Part shown: positions 45,501 to 53,620 of the stretch, in pieces | How positions within the stretch are numbered: position 1 is the first letter of the stretch | How the letters are laid out: each line of letters starts with the position of its first letter | NCBI GenBank assembly: GCA_002305045.1 | Contig: DBPX01000009.1 | Coordinates: 35,451 to 99,450, forward strand | Source: Ruminococcus sp. UBA1409 | GTDB taxonomy: Bacteria > Bacillota > Clostridia > Oscillospirales > Ruminococcaceae | Direction: 5' to 3' | DNA: 64,000 bases | The notes under the pieces: model-generated | What the model was told of the DNA's origin: nothing | Seen by the model: only the letters and a program-made list of their open reading frames with translations | Database searches by the model: none | Program-made: the position numbers and the translations under genes

Positions 45501-46031
45501 GCGTATATCATTTTCAACGAGGACTCCGATGAAAGCCGTGCCGCAGCGTCGTTGCTCTCAAGCAAGCAGGTCGCCGCCGTCACCTTAAGCAGCGATATGC
45601 GTACCAGAGTCAAAAATATGCTGGAAAACCTCAACTATATCGTATTTATAGTTTTGGTATGTGCAGGAGCGCTGGCGTTCATAGTGGTTTATAACCTTAC
45701 AAACATCACCATCACCGAGCGTACAAGGGAGATAGCAACTCTAAAGGTGCTGGGATTTTATCAAAATGAGCAGGATTCCTATGTTTTCAGGGAGAATATC
45801 CTGCTGACGGGCATTTCTGCGCTCTGCGGAATACCTATGGGAATTGCTCTTTTAAACTATGTCATGGCGCAGGTCAAGATAAGCAATATGTACTTCGGGT
45901 GCAGACTCTCGCCGCTCAGCTATATCCTGTCAATCGTGGTAACCTTCCTCTTTACGATAATAGTAGACGGGGTGCTTATGCTCAGAACTAGGAGAATAAA
46001 CATGGCTGAGGCTATGAAGGCTATAGAGTAA
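42531..46031 (+). CDS. FtsX-family ABC permease with a long coiled coil
   Basis: 1166 residues. One N-terminal transmembrane helix (about 17-35), an extracellular MacB-like region (about 40-230), then about 370 residues of almost pure coiled coil (LEEAKTELESARAEL type heptads), then three transmembrane helices with the first FtsX domain (about 640-770), a second extracellular region and the last FtsX domain (about 1030-1166). Residues about 285-355 and 490-560 are a direct duplication with over 85% identity by eye. It acts with the ATPase encoded upstream. Function likely involves extracytoplasmic mechanotransmission (inference). Confidence 0.9.
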   Translation: MLLKSTVRTILKSMGRFLAIMSIIALGVGFFSGLSVTEESMVKTAGEYISELGLYDYRLLSTLGFTDEDVKSVAGLSGVKAAYGSVSADFLASDPLGSSPVLHSHTILDGTNGLDLVSGRLPEAPNECVIDSLYAGDDAIGEVIALSEENSEDTLELFAYDEYVIVGRVNASEYLNYERGSTSIGSGSVSGFIYLPIEGYSVDYYTEIYLSLDISADIYSLEYENAVDSLREELEELTEELADRRYTGLLEDGRREIADAEQELSDGESELESAKAELSDARSEYESARLEALSELEEAKTELESARAELDEGWEKLSRLENDPIDELEEVSRAISEARAELEEGERAYSEGVLQLEEARAELDKSLEEAKNELILAQEELDSGKSELESKTESASLGLYSGWKQLEAAKTELQDARAQLEALKASPGAQYPPLSEMIAAYEREIAKGESELEAAISSYEMSRSYYFSSMEEASRQIEENQKKIDSGWEEYEAGRLEALSELEEAKTELDSARAELDEGWEELSRLENDPIGELEEVSRAISEARAELEDGERSYSQGLLDYEEAQKRVDDELSSAEMELSDAERELESASAELIDAKEKIASANEELSELEEPSVFVLDRNANIGYASLENDTAVVSGVAKVFPAFFFLVAMLVCITTMTRMVSEKRTENGILKALGYSGGAIAAQFLIYAGSASAVGCIAGFMIGSRFLPMTIWEVYRIMYLVNRPAEYVLDWGLFGICTSLYLVLALGATWLVCRRDLNENAASLMRPKAPVAGKRTIIERIGFIWKRLKFLHKISIRNILRYKKRMLMMIIGIGGCTALLIAGFGIRDSVQPIVDYQFDEITLYDAQVTLLDGTNAEELTRLSVWDEVKSYSFVRSESRDLVLPGDDEPLADTDLVVFSEPLTSLVDLHSGKEAVDWPERGEAVINYRLSREYGIKAGDAILLRASDMDSIQVTVSGVYDNYMSDCIYISSETYENSCKESPEMNTAYIIFNEDSDESRAAASLLSSKQVAAVTLSSDMRTRVKNMLENLNYIVFIVLVCAGALAFIVVYNLTNITITERTREIATLKVLGFYQNEQDSYVFRENILLTGISALCGIPMGIALLNYVMAQVKISNMYFGCRLSPLSYILSIVVTFLFTIIVDGVLMLRTRRINMAEAMKAIE
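43398..44220 (+). repeat. Internal direct repeat in the permease coiled coil
   Basis: Two near-identical blocks of about 205 bases start at 43398 and 44016 (offset 618 = 206 codons). Each encodes EALSELEEAKTEL, SARAELDEGW, LSRLENDPI, ELEEVSRAISEARAEL and ERxYSxGxL. The high nucleotide identity points to a recent duplication within the gene. Confidence 0.85.
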
Positions 46032-46145
46032 GGAAGCTCTGATGCTACCGAGGTGCAGGCAGGCGGGAGAACGCTTTTGCCGTGGCAATACGCCCCCGGC
46101 GTTATACTGCGGCGGACGATAAATTCCCCGGGAAATAAATTAAGT

Positions 46146-46180
46146 CGTCAGACGGCGAGCGGCTGTCTGACGCTTTTTTT
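46146..46180 (+). terminator. Terminator after the ABC permease gene
   Basis: CGTCAGAC (46146-46153) pairs with GTCTGACG (46165-46172), followed by CTTTTTTT. The surrounding gap 46032-46691 holds this terminator, an AT-rich stretch, and the promoter and leader of the next gene. Confidence 0.82.
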
Positions 46181-46457
46181 CGGACAGGCTTTCATTATGC
46201 TTGGCGGCAAGGCTTTACTGGCTTGTGCTTGTGACGACGGATTAAAAGCCCGGAAAAAGGAGGCCGCATAGATTTAGCGCAGTATCACTATAAATCAAAG
46301 TAAAGCTGTTCTAAAGAGCAAAAAATTAATGGATTTAAGCATATAAAATTACATAATATCCACAAACAAACCAGTAAAATCAGCATTTTGAACAGTTTTA
46401 TTGATAATTTTTAGAGAAAATAAACCTCAAACGGGTAGTATATTTTCCTTGGCTGCC

Positions 46458-46486
46458 TTGACATTTTCGCTTATATGTGATAGACT
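46458..46486 (+). promoter_or_regulatory. Promoter of the polysaccharide locus
   Basis: TTGACA (46458-46463) and TAGACT (46481-46486) with a 17-base spacer and a TGTGA just before the -10 box. The transcript would begin with a leader of about 200 bases containing CGGCGGCTTATC (about 46608-46619) and GATAAGC..GCCG (about 46647-46662), which can pair around a GAGAC-containing hairpin. No riboswitch class recognised. Confidence 0.65.
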
Positions 46487-46691
46487 GACGGCATACTGAT
46501 GTTAGAAACTTACATAATCTAGCTTGAGCTTTTTCGGAATACCCGGCTTAGGCGTCCGGACAGATGCAGGGCGGAGTGCAGGACCGCCCGTTTAGAGCAT
46601 ATCGTCCCGGCGGCTTATCAGCAGGAGACCTCGGCTCCCCGTCAGGATAAGCTTTGCCGTCTCGAGTGCTTTTTAATTCTGTAGATTAACA

Positions 46692-47429
46692 ATGGGAGTG
46701 CAGGATAGTATGGTTAGCAAGACCGATACCGGCGTTGAAGTCGATGAAAAGGCTAAGGACAAAAAAGCGTCAACCTCCGGCAGAAGGGCGACTATAGATA
46801 AGAATAAAAATCTAAAGGAACATAGGGCGTATTGGGCTTTGAGAAGATTTCAGGATGTTTTCTTCTCCCTGATTGCCCTTATTGTGCTTTCTCCGATTAT
46901 GCTGATAGTAGCTCTAGCTATAGTAATAGACAGCCCGGGAGCGAGTCCGATTTTCAGTCAGCAGAGAGTCGGAAGAAACCAAAAGAACTTTAAGCTCTAC
47001 AAATTCAGGTCGATGTGCCCCGACGCCGAGTCCAAGCTGGAAGGGCTTATGGACAAAAACGAGATGGACGGTCCCGTCTTTAAGATAAAGGACGACCCAA
47101 GAATCACAAGAGTCGGACGCTTCATAAGAAAGACCAGCATAGACGAGCTTCCTCAGCTAATTAATATATTAAAGGGTGACATGAGCATCGTCGGACCGAG
47201 ACCGGCTCTTCCCAGAGAGGTGGAGCAGTACGGCGAGTACGAGCTTCAGCGGCTCTATGTGACCCCCGGTCTCACCTGCTTCTGGCAGGCTTCGCCGCAC
47301 CGCAATAGCCTTACATTTGACGAGTGGATGGACCTCGACATTATGTACATAGAAAAGCGCAGCTTCATAACCGACTGGAAAATCATCTTCATGACGGTCG
47401 GCGCCGTCCTATCGGGTCAGGGCGAGTGA
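46692..47429 (+). CDS. Initiating sugar-phosphate transferase (WcaJ/RfbP-type)
   Basis: 245 residues (a second ATG at 46710, with AGGA before it, may be the real start). Attaches the first sugar phosphate to undecaprenyl phosphate. Domains: basic N-terminus, one membrane helix (about 55-80, FFSLIALIVLSPIMLIVALAIVI), then the catalytic bacterial-sugar-transferase domain with KLYKFRSM, DDPRITRVGRFIRKTSIDEL and GDMSIVGPRPALPREVE. It is the short, single-helix type. It begins the surface polysaccharide locus; its base composition still resembles the left part of the window. Confidence 0.92.
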   Translation: MGVQDSMVSKTDTGVEVDEKAKDKKASTSGRRATIDKNKNLKEHRAYWALRRFQDVFFSLIALIVLSPIMLIVALAIVIDSPGASPIFSQQRVGRNQKNFKLYKFRSMCPDAESKLEGLMDKNEMDGPVFKIKDDPRITRVGRFIRKTSIDELPQLINILKGDMSIVGPRPALPREVEQYGEYELQRLYVTPGLTCFWQASPHRNSLTFDEWMDLDIMYIEKRSFITDWKIIFMTVGAVLSGQGE

Positions 47430-48325
47430 GTTCCTCCGGGACGGTCCTCTGGGACAGCGGAGCTGCAAAGCGCCAAGAGCAGGACTTTGCACCCCTCCTG
47501 CCGGCTGGGTTTCGTTTCCACCCGTGTCCCGCACCTCCCCAATCGCAAGACAGAATGCCTCATTACCCATTTGGTGAGGCGTTTTGGCTTTTGTAAGACT
47601 CTCGCTTTGCAGACCCTCCCGTTCGGCAGCAGTAACTACTGCGCTAAAATCTCTCCGGCTGTTGTTATGTTTTATGCAGCCCTCCATAATTGGACAAATC
47701 GTCGTCCAAACCGCCCAAAATGAGCAAATTCGATTGCAAAACTCCGAAAACCGTGCTATAATTGCCATGAAGATATCTGCAAGCTCACAGCGTGGCGCTT
47801 CGCAGCCCCCAATACCCGCCACGGCATTTATCGCAACACTTTCGGCACCCTGCCTCATCGCCGCCATACACTATTGTATATGTATGTATGCGGCGGCGGT
47901 CTGTCTCACCTGCGACTCCAGCCTGATTTCATCAGCCCCGACCGGCTCATACGGATGGTTATAGCCTCCGGCATATTTTGGAATTTATGATAATAATCGA
48001 ACCACCACGGGACTGAAGGGGTAATGGTTTAGCGAAGGGGGTAGTGGGGTAGGAATGGAGTATGGCAGGAAAAATGCAGCAATAAAAAGAGAAAATGGGC
48101 AATTGGAGAAAGTATATATCTATATGTCAGAGAAGGCTAGAGTCGGGTAGGTAGCAATAGGTTCTCTTGTGATTATCGTGAACGATGAGGTACTTAGATG
48201 ATTAAACTGAAGATTTATTTTGGAGAAGAGGAACTGTAAATGTCATGTAGATTATCGTGTTTATGTAGACGAAGCGTATTAAATTTGATTCATCTTGTTG
48301 AAACCACCGAAAGGTTGGTGGCGTA
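47430..48325. other. Junction region without a supported gene
   Basis: About 0.9 kb. The left part (to about 47960) is GC-richer and contains overlapping reading frames on both strands, including a 152-codon minus-strand frame, but none has a ribosome-binding site plus recognisable protein. A stem GCCTCA/TGAGGC with T-run lies at 47557-47588. Near 47867-47912 an imperfect inverted repeat CGCCGCC...GGCGGCG surrounds TATGTATG. From about 47990 the sequence becomes A/T- and G-rich with little C, marking the edge of the probably acquired block. Confidence 0.5.
47557..47588 (+). terminator. Possible terminator in the junction
   Basis: GCCTCA (47557-47562) pairs with TGAGGC (47575-47580); an inner ACC/GGT can extend the stem; followed by GTTTTGG. 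Confidence 0.55.
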
Positions 48326-49357
48326 ATGCATAGGGTTGAATCATTGAAAATTGATTCAGGCTGTATAAGACAAGTTGCTCAAACTCTTATGGAAAATCAA
48401 GTTTCAGGAAAGATTCTCTATGTTTCTGACCCGGTAGTGGACAGTCTATATGGTGCGTTAGTTAAAAATCAAATAAGAGATATAGGACGGCTTAAAGAGG
48501 AATATGTTGACTGTAATACAATTAACTATGCTATGTCCATTGCGGAGCGTGTTATAGCAACTGATGTTAACTGTATTGTCGGTATGGGTGGGGGAAAAGT
48601 TTTAGATGTGTGTAAATATGCATCTTATATATCAAAAGTGCCTTTTCTTTCAATACCGACTACAGCGGCAAATGACGGATTGGCGTCACCAGTTGCTGTA
48701 CTAAAGCGACAAGATGATAAACCGAAGAGCCTTGGTTGTAAGATGGCTTCCATGATTTTGATAGATATTGAGGTTATAGCAAATGGTCCGAAACAGCTTA
48801 TAAAAGCTGGAATTGGAGACACAATTTCAAATTATATGGCTCTGAAAGATTGGGAATTAGCATGTAGGAGAGGCCAAGATATTATGAATGGTTACGCATA
48901 TCTAATGTCCCGCAGCTCTTTAGACGCACTTATGAAGACACAGTTTGACTGCATTACTCCAGAGTTTGTAGAGGTTCTCGTTAATTCTCTGGTGTTATCT
49001 GGAATTGCGATGGACTTTGCTGGAAGCAGTAGGCCTGTCAGTGGCTCTGAACATCTTTTTAGTCATGCGTTGGACTATTATAGCAAAAAAAAGAATCTGC
49101 ATGGAATTCAGACAGCACTTGGTACAGTAGCAGTTCTTAGGTTGATTGGAGAGGATACTAAATCTGTTGTTGAATACTTGAAACGGTTTGAAGTTGATGT
49201 TAATCCGAATCATTTAGGTATTGATGAAGATACATTTATTGAATGTTTTCAAAAGGCTACATTGATGCGAACAAATAGGTACACATATCTCCACGAAATT
49301 GATTTGTGTACAGATAGATTAAGAAATGTTTACAACTGGCTCACTGTTGAGTTGTGA
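48326..49357 (+). CDS. Gtp1-like glycerol dehydrogenase/reductase (glycerol-1-phosphate dehydrogenase family)
   Basis: 343 residues of the iron-dependent alcohol dehydrogenase/AraM fold. GMGGGKVLDVCK binds the nucleotide; IPTTAANDGLASPVA, and the metal ligands within GIGDTISN, SGSEHLFSH and HGIQTALG are visible. In Streptococcus pneumoniae 23F a homologous three-gene set (Gtp1 reductase, Gtp2 cytidylyltransferase, Gtp3 phosphotransferase) makes CDP-2-glycerol for capsule. The two genes that follow match that pattern. Alternatively it may act as a glycerol-1-phosphate dehydrogenase. AT-rich codons contrast with the left part of the window. Confidence 0.8.
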   Translation: MHRVESLKIDSGCIRQVAQTLMENQVSGKILYVSDPVVDSLYGALVKNQIRDIGRLKEEYVDCNTINYAMSIAERVIATDVNCIVGMGGGKVLDVCKYASYISKVPFLSIPTTAANDGLASPVAVLKRQDDKPKSLGCKMASMILIDIEVIANGPKQLIKAGIGDTISNYMALKDWELACRRGQDIMNGYAYLMSRSSLDALMKTQFDCITPEFVEVLVNSLVLSGIAMDFAGSSRPVSGSEHLFSHALDYYSKKKNLHGIQTALGTVAVLRLIGEDTKSVVEYLKRFEVDVNPNHLGIDEDTFIECFQKATLMRTNRYTYLHEIDLCTDRLRNVYNWLTVEL

Positions 49358-49375
49358 ATGAAAGGAGATATTGAT

Positions 49376-50083
49376 ATGAAGGCACTTATTCTTGCTGCTG
49401 GTCTTGGAACTAGACTCGCACCTATAACTAACGACAAACCGAAGTCTTTGGTTCCTGTAAACGGAACACCAATCATCATAAAGCAGATAGACAATCTTCT
49501 TAAAAACGGTATTGCAGATATTACTGTAATATCGGGATACAAATCAGAGATTCTGGAAAAAGAGGTACATAAGCCTTACCCTGACATTCACATTGTTGAG
49601 AGCGTTAACTATGCGACAACCAATAATATGTATTCAGCATATCTTGGGAGAAATGCGATGGCAGGCAATGATTTTCTTATGATGAATGCTGATGTATTTT
49701 ACGATGCCACTGTAATTGAGGCCTTGCTCCAGTGCAAGTCAGAAAACGCTGTTGTAGTGGATATTGGAACCTACATGGAAGAGTCCATGAAGGTAGTTGA
49801 AAAAGACGGCCGGCTTGTGAAGATTTCAAAAGAAATTACAAAAGATGAAGCACTTGGAGCGTCTATAGATGTATATAAGTTCTCTGTAGGGGGAGGGGCT
49901 GCATTTTTCAAAAAATGCGCTGAGTACATTGAGGACAAAAATAAATTAAAATTATGGAGTGAAGTTGCTCTGAATGATATTTTTAAAGAAGTAGTATTTC
50001 ATGCCTGCCCACTTAAGGGAAAATGGCTTGAGATAGACAATCACGATGATTTAGCAGCAGCTGAGAGATTATTTTCGGAGTGA
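49376..50083 (+). CDS. Gtp2-like nucleotidyltransferase (CDP-glycerol formation)
   Basis: 235 residues from the ATG at 49376, chosen because AAAGGAGATATTGAT precedes it. A sugar-phosphate nucleotidyltransferase: ILAAGLGTRLAPITNDKPKSLVPV is the signature loop with Arg and Lys for the nucleotide, and MMNADVFYD carries the metal Asp. In the light of its neighbours it probably transfers CMP from CTP to a glycerol phosphate. Ends with EIDNHDDL typical of the family. The HAD gene follows 12 bases on. Confidence 0.78.
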   Translation: MKALILAAGLGTRLAPITNDKPKSLVPVNGTPIIIKQIDNLLKNGIADITVISGYKSEILEKEVHKPYPDIHIVESVNYATTNNMYSAYLGRNAMAGNDFLMMNADVFYDATVIEALLQCKSENAVVVDIGTYMEESMKVVEKDGRLVKISKEITKDEALGASIDVYKFSVGGGAAFFKKCAEYIEDKNKLKLWSEVALNDIFKEVVFHACPLKGKWLEIDNHDDLAAAERLFSE

Positions 50084-50095
50084 CGGAGGGCATGT

Positions 50096-50917
50096 ATGGT
50101 GACAGTAGACTACTTTGGAAAAGAGGCTGATTTAAGCAATAAAAAGTTATGGTTATTTGATATGGATGGAACAATTTACAAAGAAGATCAATTATTTGAT
50201 GGAACCTTGATGCTTCTTAATCACATTGTGGATTATGGGGGACGATATGTTTTTATAACAAATAATTCATCGAAATCAGTTTACGATTATATTAAAAAAT
50301 TAACTCTGCTCGGAATTAAAGCTGATAAGGATAATTTTTTTACATCCACTCAGGCAACAATACTTTATCTAAAAAAGGTCTTCCCTAAAGCCAAAGTGTA
50401 TTGCCAAGGGACAAAGAGCTTTATATCTGAGCTAATCGAATCGGGAATAAATGTGACGGAAAGTGTGGAAATAGTTGATGTGGTGTTAGTTGGCTTTGAT
50501 ACCGAGTTGACAGGTCAAAAGATAAGAAATACTTGTGAAATTCTGAGTAAACAGGATGTTATATTTTTGGCAACAAACCCAGACATTGTTTGCCCAGTAA
50601 AATTCGGATTTATACCGGATTGCGGGAGCATTTGTCAAATGATAGAAAATGCAACCAAGAAAAAGCCAATATATATAGGAAAGCCAGAGCCAACGATGGT
50701 AAATATAATTAGAAATAAATTTGGAGTTGAAAGAACGAATACCGCTGTTGTAGGTGATCGATTGTACACTGATATTGCTACCGGGTTAAATGCAGATGTC
50801 ACAGCAATCTGCGTCCTTACAGGTGAGGCAACAATTGAGGAAATAGAAAACAGTAAAATAAAACCAACATTCACATTTGGAAGCGTTAAGGATATTTACA
50901 GATTGCTCTGTGACTGA
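50096..50917 (+). CDS. Gtp3-like HAD-IIA protein
   Basis: 273 residues of the NagD-like HAD-IIA subfamily: FDMDGTIYKED (motif I), FITNNSS (motif II), GKPEPTM (motif III Lys) and VGDRLYTDI (motif IV). HAD proteins of this type are glycerol phosphate or nucleotide phosphatases; the pneumococcal counterpart is reported as a glycerol-2-phosphotransferase. As the last of three consecutive genes it probably supplies or selects the glycerol phosphate isomer. AT-rich codons, same block as its neighbours. Confidence 0.78.
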   Translation: MVTVDYFGKEADLSNKKLWLFDMDGTIYKEDQLFDGTLMLLNHIVDYGGRYVFITNNSSKSVYDYIKKLTLLGIKADKDNFFTSTQATILYLKKVFPKAKVYCQGTKSFISELIESGINVTESVEIVDVVLVGFDTELTGQKIRNTCEILSKQDVIFLATNPDIVCPVKFGFIPDCGSICQMIENATKKKPIYIGKPEPTMVNIIRNKFGVERTNTAVVGDRLYTDIATGLNADVTAICVLTGEATIEEIENSKIKPTFTFGSVKDIYRLLCD

Positions 50918-51137
50918 AAGGCACTCGGGGTTATGTAGAACAGCTTGCTTTACATACAGTAGTAGCGATGAAATGGCAAAAGACTTTGGACAACATGGGA
51001 TAATAGTCCTGTCAGTATGCAAGGTAAAAAAGCACTAGAAGTAGTGAAGGAGCATCGTAGTTTGAACAGGAAAATGCTTAAAATAGGTAGAAAGGTTAAG
51101 AATTGTTGAGATTGATTATTTAGAATAGGGTATTAAA

Positions 51138-52448
51138 ATGAATATCATCTTACTTTCCGGCGGAAGCGGCAAGCGCTTATGGCCGCTTTCCAACGATGTC
51201 AGAAGCAAGCAGTTTATCAAGCTGTTTATGGATGAGTCTGGCAATTATGAGTCTATGGTACAGCGTGTATATCGCCAAATCACCACGGTGGATCCTGAAG
51301 CAAAAATCACCATTGCGACCAGCAAAAGTCAGGCAAGTGCCATCAAGAATCAGCTTGGTGAAAAAGCCTCAATCTGTGTAGAGCCGTGTCGCCGTGATAC
51401 ATTCCCTGCTATTGCTCTGGCGGCAACATATCTTCATGATGAGTTGGGTGTGAGCGCAGAAGAGGCAGTGGTAGTCTGCCCAGTTGATCCTTATGTAGAT
51501 AACTCTTACTACGAGGCAGTAAAGACTTTGCAGGAGTTGGCAGAGCGGGGAGAAGCAAACCTCACACTAATGGGTATTGAGCCGACGGTGCCGAGTGAGA
51601 AGTATGGCTACATCATCCCAGAGAGTGTTGATAGTGTCAGTAAGGTCAAGGAGTTTAAGGAAAAGCCGGACAAGGAAGCTGCAAAGAAGTATCTGGCGCA
51701 GAAGGCTCTTTGGAACGCCGGCATCTTCGCATTCAAGCTAGGGTATCTGCTGAATAAAGCTCACAGCATGATTGACTTTGATGATTACCGCGACCTTTTC
51801 AACAAATACGACACACTCACGAAGATCAGCTTTGACTACGCGGTGGTTGAGAAAGAATCAAGTATTCAGGTCCTCCGCTACAGCGGTGACTGGAAAGATG
51901 TCGGCACATGGAACATGATGGCAGAGGTCATGGCAGATAAGACTAAGGGCAGAGCTACCCTAGATGAGACTTGTGTGAACACGAATGTAGTCAATGAGCT
52001 GAATATCCCTATCCTTTGCATGGGCTGTAAGGATCTTATTGTCGCCGCCAGTGGCGATGGAATACTGATTTCCGACAAGCAACGCAGCGGCAAGATGAAG
52101 CCTTATGTCGAGAAGATTGAGACAGAAGCAAGGTATGCTGAGAAGTCCTGGGGTATATACACAGTCATCGATGTTCAGCCGGGTTCGATGACCGTCAAGG
52201 TTTCTATGAAGGCCGGTCAGCATATGACCTATCATATGCACAACTACCGGGAAGAGGTTTGGACAGTGGTAGCCGGTAAGGGCAAAGCAATCGTAGACGG
52301 TATGGAGCAAATTCTTCGTACTGGCGATGTCATCAAAATATCCGCTGGATGTAAGCATACGGTTGAGGCGATTACAGATCTGGATATTGTTGAGGTTCAG
52401 CTCGGAGAAGAGATCAGCGTTAGCGATAAGATTAAGTACTGTCTGTAA
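51138..52448 (+). CDS. manC: Mannose-1-phosphate guanylyltransferase / mannose-6-phosphate isomerase
   Basis: 436 residues. The N-terminal domain makes GDP-mannose: LLSGGSGKRLWPLSNDVRSK is the pyrophosphorylase signature and VCPVDPYV the metal-binding stretch, with FKEKPD at about 175. The C-terminal cupin (about 330-436, VKVSMKAGQHMTYHMHNYREE) corresponds to the phosphomannose isomerase half. GDP-mannose would be a donor for the polysaccharide. Codon use is less AT-rich than in the genes just upstream, so it may have a separate origin. No promoter of note in the 220-base gap before it. Confidence 0.92.
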   Translation: MNIILLSGGSGKRLWPLSNDVRSKQFIKLFMDESGNYESMVQRVYRQITTVDPEAKITIATSKSQASAIKNQLGEKASICVEPCRRDTFPAIALAATYLHDELGVSAEEAVVVCPVDPYVDNSYYEAVKTLQELAERGEANLTLMGIEPTVPSEKYGYIIPESVDSVSKVKEFKEKPDKEAAKKYLAQKALWNAGIFAFKLGYLLNKAHSMIDFDDYRDLFNKYDTLTKISFDYAVVEKESSIQVLRYSGDWKDVGTWNMMAEVMADKTKGRATLDETCVNTNVVNELNIPILCMGCKDLIVAASGDGILISDKQRSGKMKPYVEKIETEARYAEKSWGIYTVIDVQPGSMTVKVSMKAGQHMTYHMHNYREEVWTVVAGKGKAIVDGMEQILRTGDVIKISAGCKHTVEAITDLDIVEVQLGEEISVSDKIKYCL

Positions 52449-52590
52449 TAAGAAATAACAGATGAGTATGCTGAAAATATCCATACAGGACGCATGTTAT
52501 AAAGCATAGAACTAAAAAAGCATTTTTGGATAGACAGCTCTGAACGGCGGTCGATGTGTAAAATTAGAGACATAAGAGGGGATTTGAAGT

Positions 52591-53595
52591 ATGAACTACA
52601 TAATCTTTGGCGGCTCAGGCTTTATAGGAACGCATCTGATTCACCTTCTGAAAAACGAGTGGGTGAAGCCGGGAGATAAGATATTTGATCTTGACATCGT
52701 GATGCCGGGTGAAGAAGGCGTTGTACCAGGTGTTGTCGAGAAGAACGAGGGCGTGGAGTATATTCGGCTCGATGTGCGAAAGCCAATTGAGTTTGACTTT
52801 ACCCAGACTGCTGAGGATGTGATTTTCAATCTGGCGGCTGTGCACCGTACTCCAGGACATGCTGATTATGAGTATTTTGAGACAAATATTTATGGGGCAG
52901 AGAATGTTACTGCATTTGCTGAGAAGCACAGCATCAATAAGATTCTCTTCACAAGCTCAATTGCTCCTTATGGTGCTGCTGAAGAACTGAAGGAAGAAAC
53001 GACTCTACCCACCCCCAATACGCCCTATGGTATCAGTAAGCTGGTAGCAGAAAAGATTCATCAGTTGTGGCAGGTCAAAGACGCCAAGAGAGAGCTTACT
53101 ATAGTCCGCCCCGGTATTGTGTATGGCAAGGGCGAGCATGGAAATATGACCCGACTTTATAAAGGAATGAAGGGACATTATTTCATGTATACAGGTCGCA
53201 AGGATACGATTAAAGCCTGTATTTATGTAAAAGAGCTGGTTCGGTTCTTCAAGTATCGCATGATGGACAACTCCTTCCCAGGTACGGACATCTTCAACTG
53301 TACCTTTGAGCCTGCCTATAACATCGAGCAGATTTGCGAGACGATGAAAAAGGCAACAGGGTTGAAGTACAAAATCCCGCTGATTCCTGGCGGGCTTCTT
53401 ATGACAGCGGCGACTATTCTGGGACCCATTGGAGGTAAGAAGGTCGGTATTCATCCTGCTCGGGTAAAGAAGCTGATGGTAAGCACGAACATCTGCGGCA
53501 AGAAGCTGGCGGCTTGTGGTTATAAATTCCACTACAGCTTTGAGGATACATTCAAGGATTGGTTTGAAGATTGTGATGGGCAGGGGTTGTTCTAA
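52591..53595 (+). CDS. NAD-dependent sugar epimerase/dehydratase (extended SDR)
   Basis: 334 residues. Rossmann start FGGSGFIGTHL, NLAAVHRTPG, and the catalytic YGISK pair; a C-terminal part with DTFKDWFED. The exact nucleotide sugar is not evident: it may be a 4-epimerase or oxidoreductase acting on a sugar nucleotide. It is 143 bases after manC and 26 before the cytidylyltransferase gene, within the polysaccharide locus. Confidence 0.8.
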   Translation: MNYIIFGGSGFIGTHLIHLLKNEWVKPGDKIFDLDIVMPGEEGVVPGVVEKNEGVEYIRLDVRKPIEFDFTQTAEDVIFNLAAVHRTPGHADYEYFETNIYGAENVTAFAEKHSINKILFTSSIAPYGAAEELKEETTLPTPNTPYGISKLVAEKIHQLWQVKDAKRELTIVRPGIVYGKGEHGNMTRLYKGMKGHYFMYTGRKDTIKACIYVKELVRFFKYRMMDNSFPGTDIFNCTFEPAYNIEQICETMKKATGLKYKIPLIPGGLLMTAATILGPIGGKKVGIHPARVKKLMVSTNICGKKLAACGYKFHYSFEDTFKDWFEDCDGQGLF

Positions 53596-53620
53596 AGTTA
53601 ATGGGAAGTGATGGAAAATT

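Noticed and set aside
46053..46271. 72-codon frame after the ABC permease
   Set aside because: It spans the terminator at 46146-46180 and lacks family features or a good ribosome-binding site.
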